The position numbers were made by a program, and so were the translations under genes. 7,483 nucleotides of DNA. Source: a bacterium (GTDB taxonomy: Bacteria > Bacteroidota > Ignavibacteria > Kapaibacteriales > Kapaibacteriaceae). Shown in pieces: positions 6,870 to 7,483 of this stretch. A model generated the notes under the pieces. That model was not told where the DNA came from. It saw only the letters and a program-made list of their open reading frames with translations, and did no database searches. The stretch lies in the NCBI GenBank assembly GCA_020050895.1, contig JAGVJW010000174.1:1-7483 (forward strand), written 5' to 3'. Position 1 is the first letter of the stretch. The number at the start of each line of letters is the position of its first letter.

Positions 6870-7483
6870 ATGACACATGTCAACATTGGTTCTACACCGT
6901 TCGTTGCAACACTGAGGAAGTCAGGCATTGGGTTAATGATAGCCGGAGTGCTTGGTCTGTTTGCAGTGTACATTACTGGCGGCGAGCACGGACAGCAGAG
7001 ATTTATCGCAGACTATCTCGTTGGCTTTTGGTATTTCACCGGAATCAGCGTCACAATGCTGTTCTTTGTTGCCTTGCAATATCTCACTCGTGCTGGTTGG
7101 AGTGCGTCGATCCGACGTATTGCTGAAAACCTCTCCGGCATGATTCCATTTGTTGCCGTCTTCCTGATTCCCATTGTTGTAAACATGATGGGACACAATT
7201 CTATTTACGAATGGACACATCCTGAAGCCGCCGAGGATAAAATTTTATCCTACAAGGCCCCCTACCTCAACATGCCCTTCTTTCTAATTCGGATGGGACT
7301 GTATTGCTTGTTGTGGTTTGGAATGTTGTGGCATCTTGTGGGCAATTCGGTTAAACAGGATACTAGCGCAACGGACATAACACCAACACGACGTAACTGG
7401 AAGAGGGCAGCGCCGTGGGTACTCGTGTATGCTATGTCGATCACTTTCGCATCGTTCGACCTGATGATGTCGCTTGAACCCCA
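6870..7483 (+). CDS. actF: ACIII NrfD-like membrane subunit ActF, 5' part (runs off window)
   Basis: Second polytopic NrfD-like membrane subunit of Alternative Complex III, related to ActC but in known structures without the quinol site next to ActB; proposed to take part in proton movement. The frame is open from ATG 6870 to the window edge (204 full codons plus two bases), with no stop. AGGAAG at 6857-6862, seven bases upstream, supports the start, and actE ends 16 bases before it. Translation by eye gives hydrophobic helices near residues 18-36, 48-70, 89-108, 136-157 and 182-200. Family hallmarks are the run LQYLTRAGWS, a loop with YEWTHPEA, the stretch YLNMPFFLIR and FASFDLMMSLEP at the edge. 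The full protein would be about twice this length, so roughly half is outside the window. Confidence 0.93.
   Translation, partial: MTHVNIGSTPFVATLRKSGIGLMIAGVLGLFAVYITGGEHGQQRFIADYLVGFWYFTGISVTMLFFVALQYLTRAGWSASIRRIAENLSGMIPFVAVFLIPIVVNMMGHNSIYEWTHPEAAEDKILSYKAPYLNMPFFLIRMGLYCLLWFGMLWHLVGNSVKQDTSATDITPTRRNWKRAAPWVLVYAMSITFASFDLMMSLEP

Overview
The window holds most of an operon for Alternative Complex III (ACIII, also called the Act complex). ACIII is a membrane quinol:cytochrome c / quinol:oxidase oxidoreductase that replaces the bc1 complex in many bacteria. All genes lie on the + strand with gaps of 16 to 71 bases. The recognised order is actA, actB, actC, actD, actE, actF, and actF runs off the right edge. 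A short two-helix membrane protein with a CPGC motif precedes actA at the left edge.

Layout: 5-301 is a small hypothetical membrane protein. 373-1122 is ActA (pentaheme cytochrome c). 1175-4216 is ActB (molybdopterin-oxidoreductase-like domain fused to a four-cluster Fe-S domain). 4233-5678 is ActC (NrfD-like quinol-site subunit with ten membrane helices). 5693-6235 is ActD (DUF3341 type, two helices). 6257-6853 is ActE (monoheme cytochrome c). 6870 to the window end is ActF (second NrfD-like subunit, first 204 codons). No RNA genes, mobile elements, CRISPR arrays or long repeats are visible. No gene-free stretch exceeds 71 bases.

How the genes work together (family knowledge mapped onto what is seen): menaquinol is expected to be oxidised at a site in ActC next to the Fe-S domain of ActB. 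Electrons then pass through the ActB clusters (predicted three [4Fe-4S] and one [3Fe-4S]) to the five hemes of ActA and the single heme of ActE, and on to a terminal oxidase or soluble carrier. ActC and ActF are the two ten-helix membrane modules, and ActD packs against them. Cytochrome oxidase genes often follow act genes, but that region is outside the window.

Organism: the operon order, moderate base composition, compact (249-residue) ActA and clear AAGG-type ribosome binding sites before most genes suggest an aerobic or facultatively respiring bacterium of the Bacteroidota/Chlorobiota/Ignavibacteria-Kapabacteria neighbourhood. This is inference; other ACIII carriers (Chloroflexota, Acidobacteriota, Planctomycetota and others) cannot be excluded by reading alone. 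ACIII itself is a described system. The least explained element is the small CPGC membrane protein upstream of actA.
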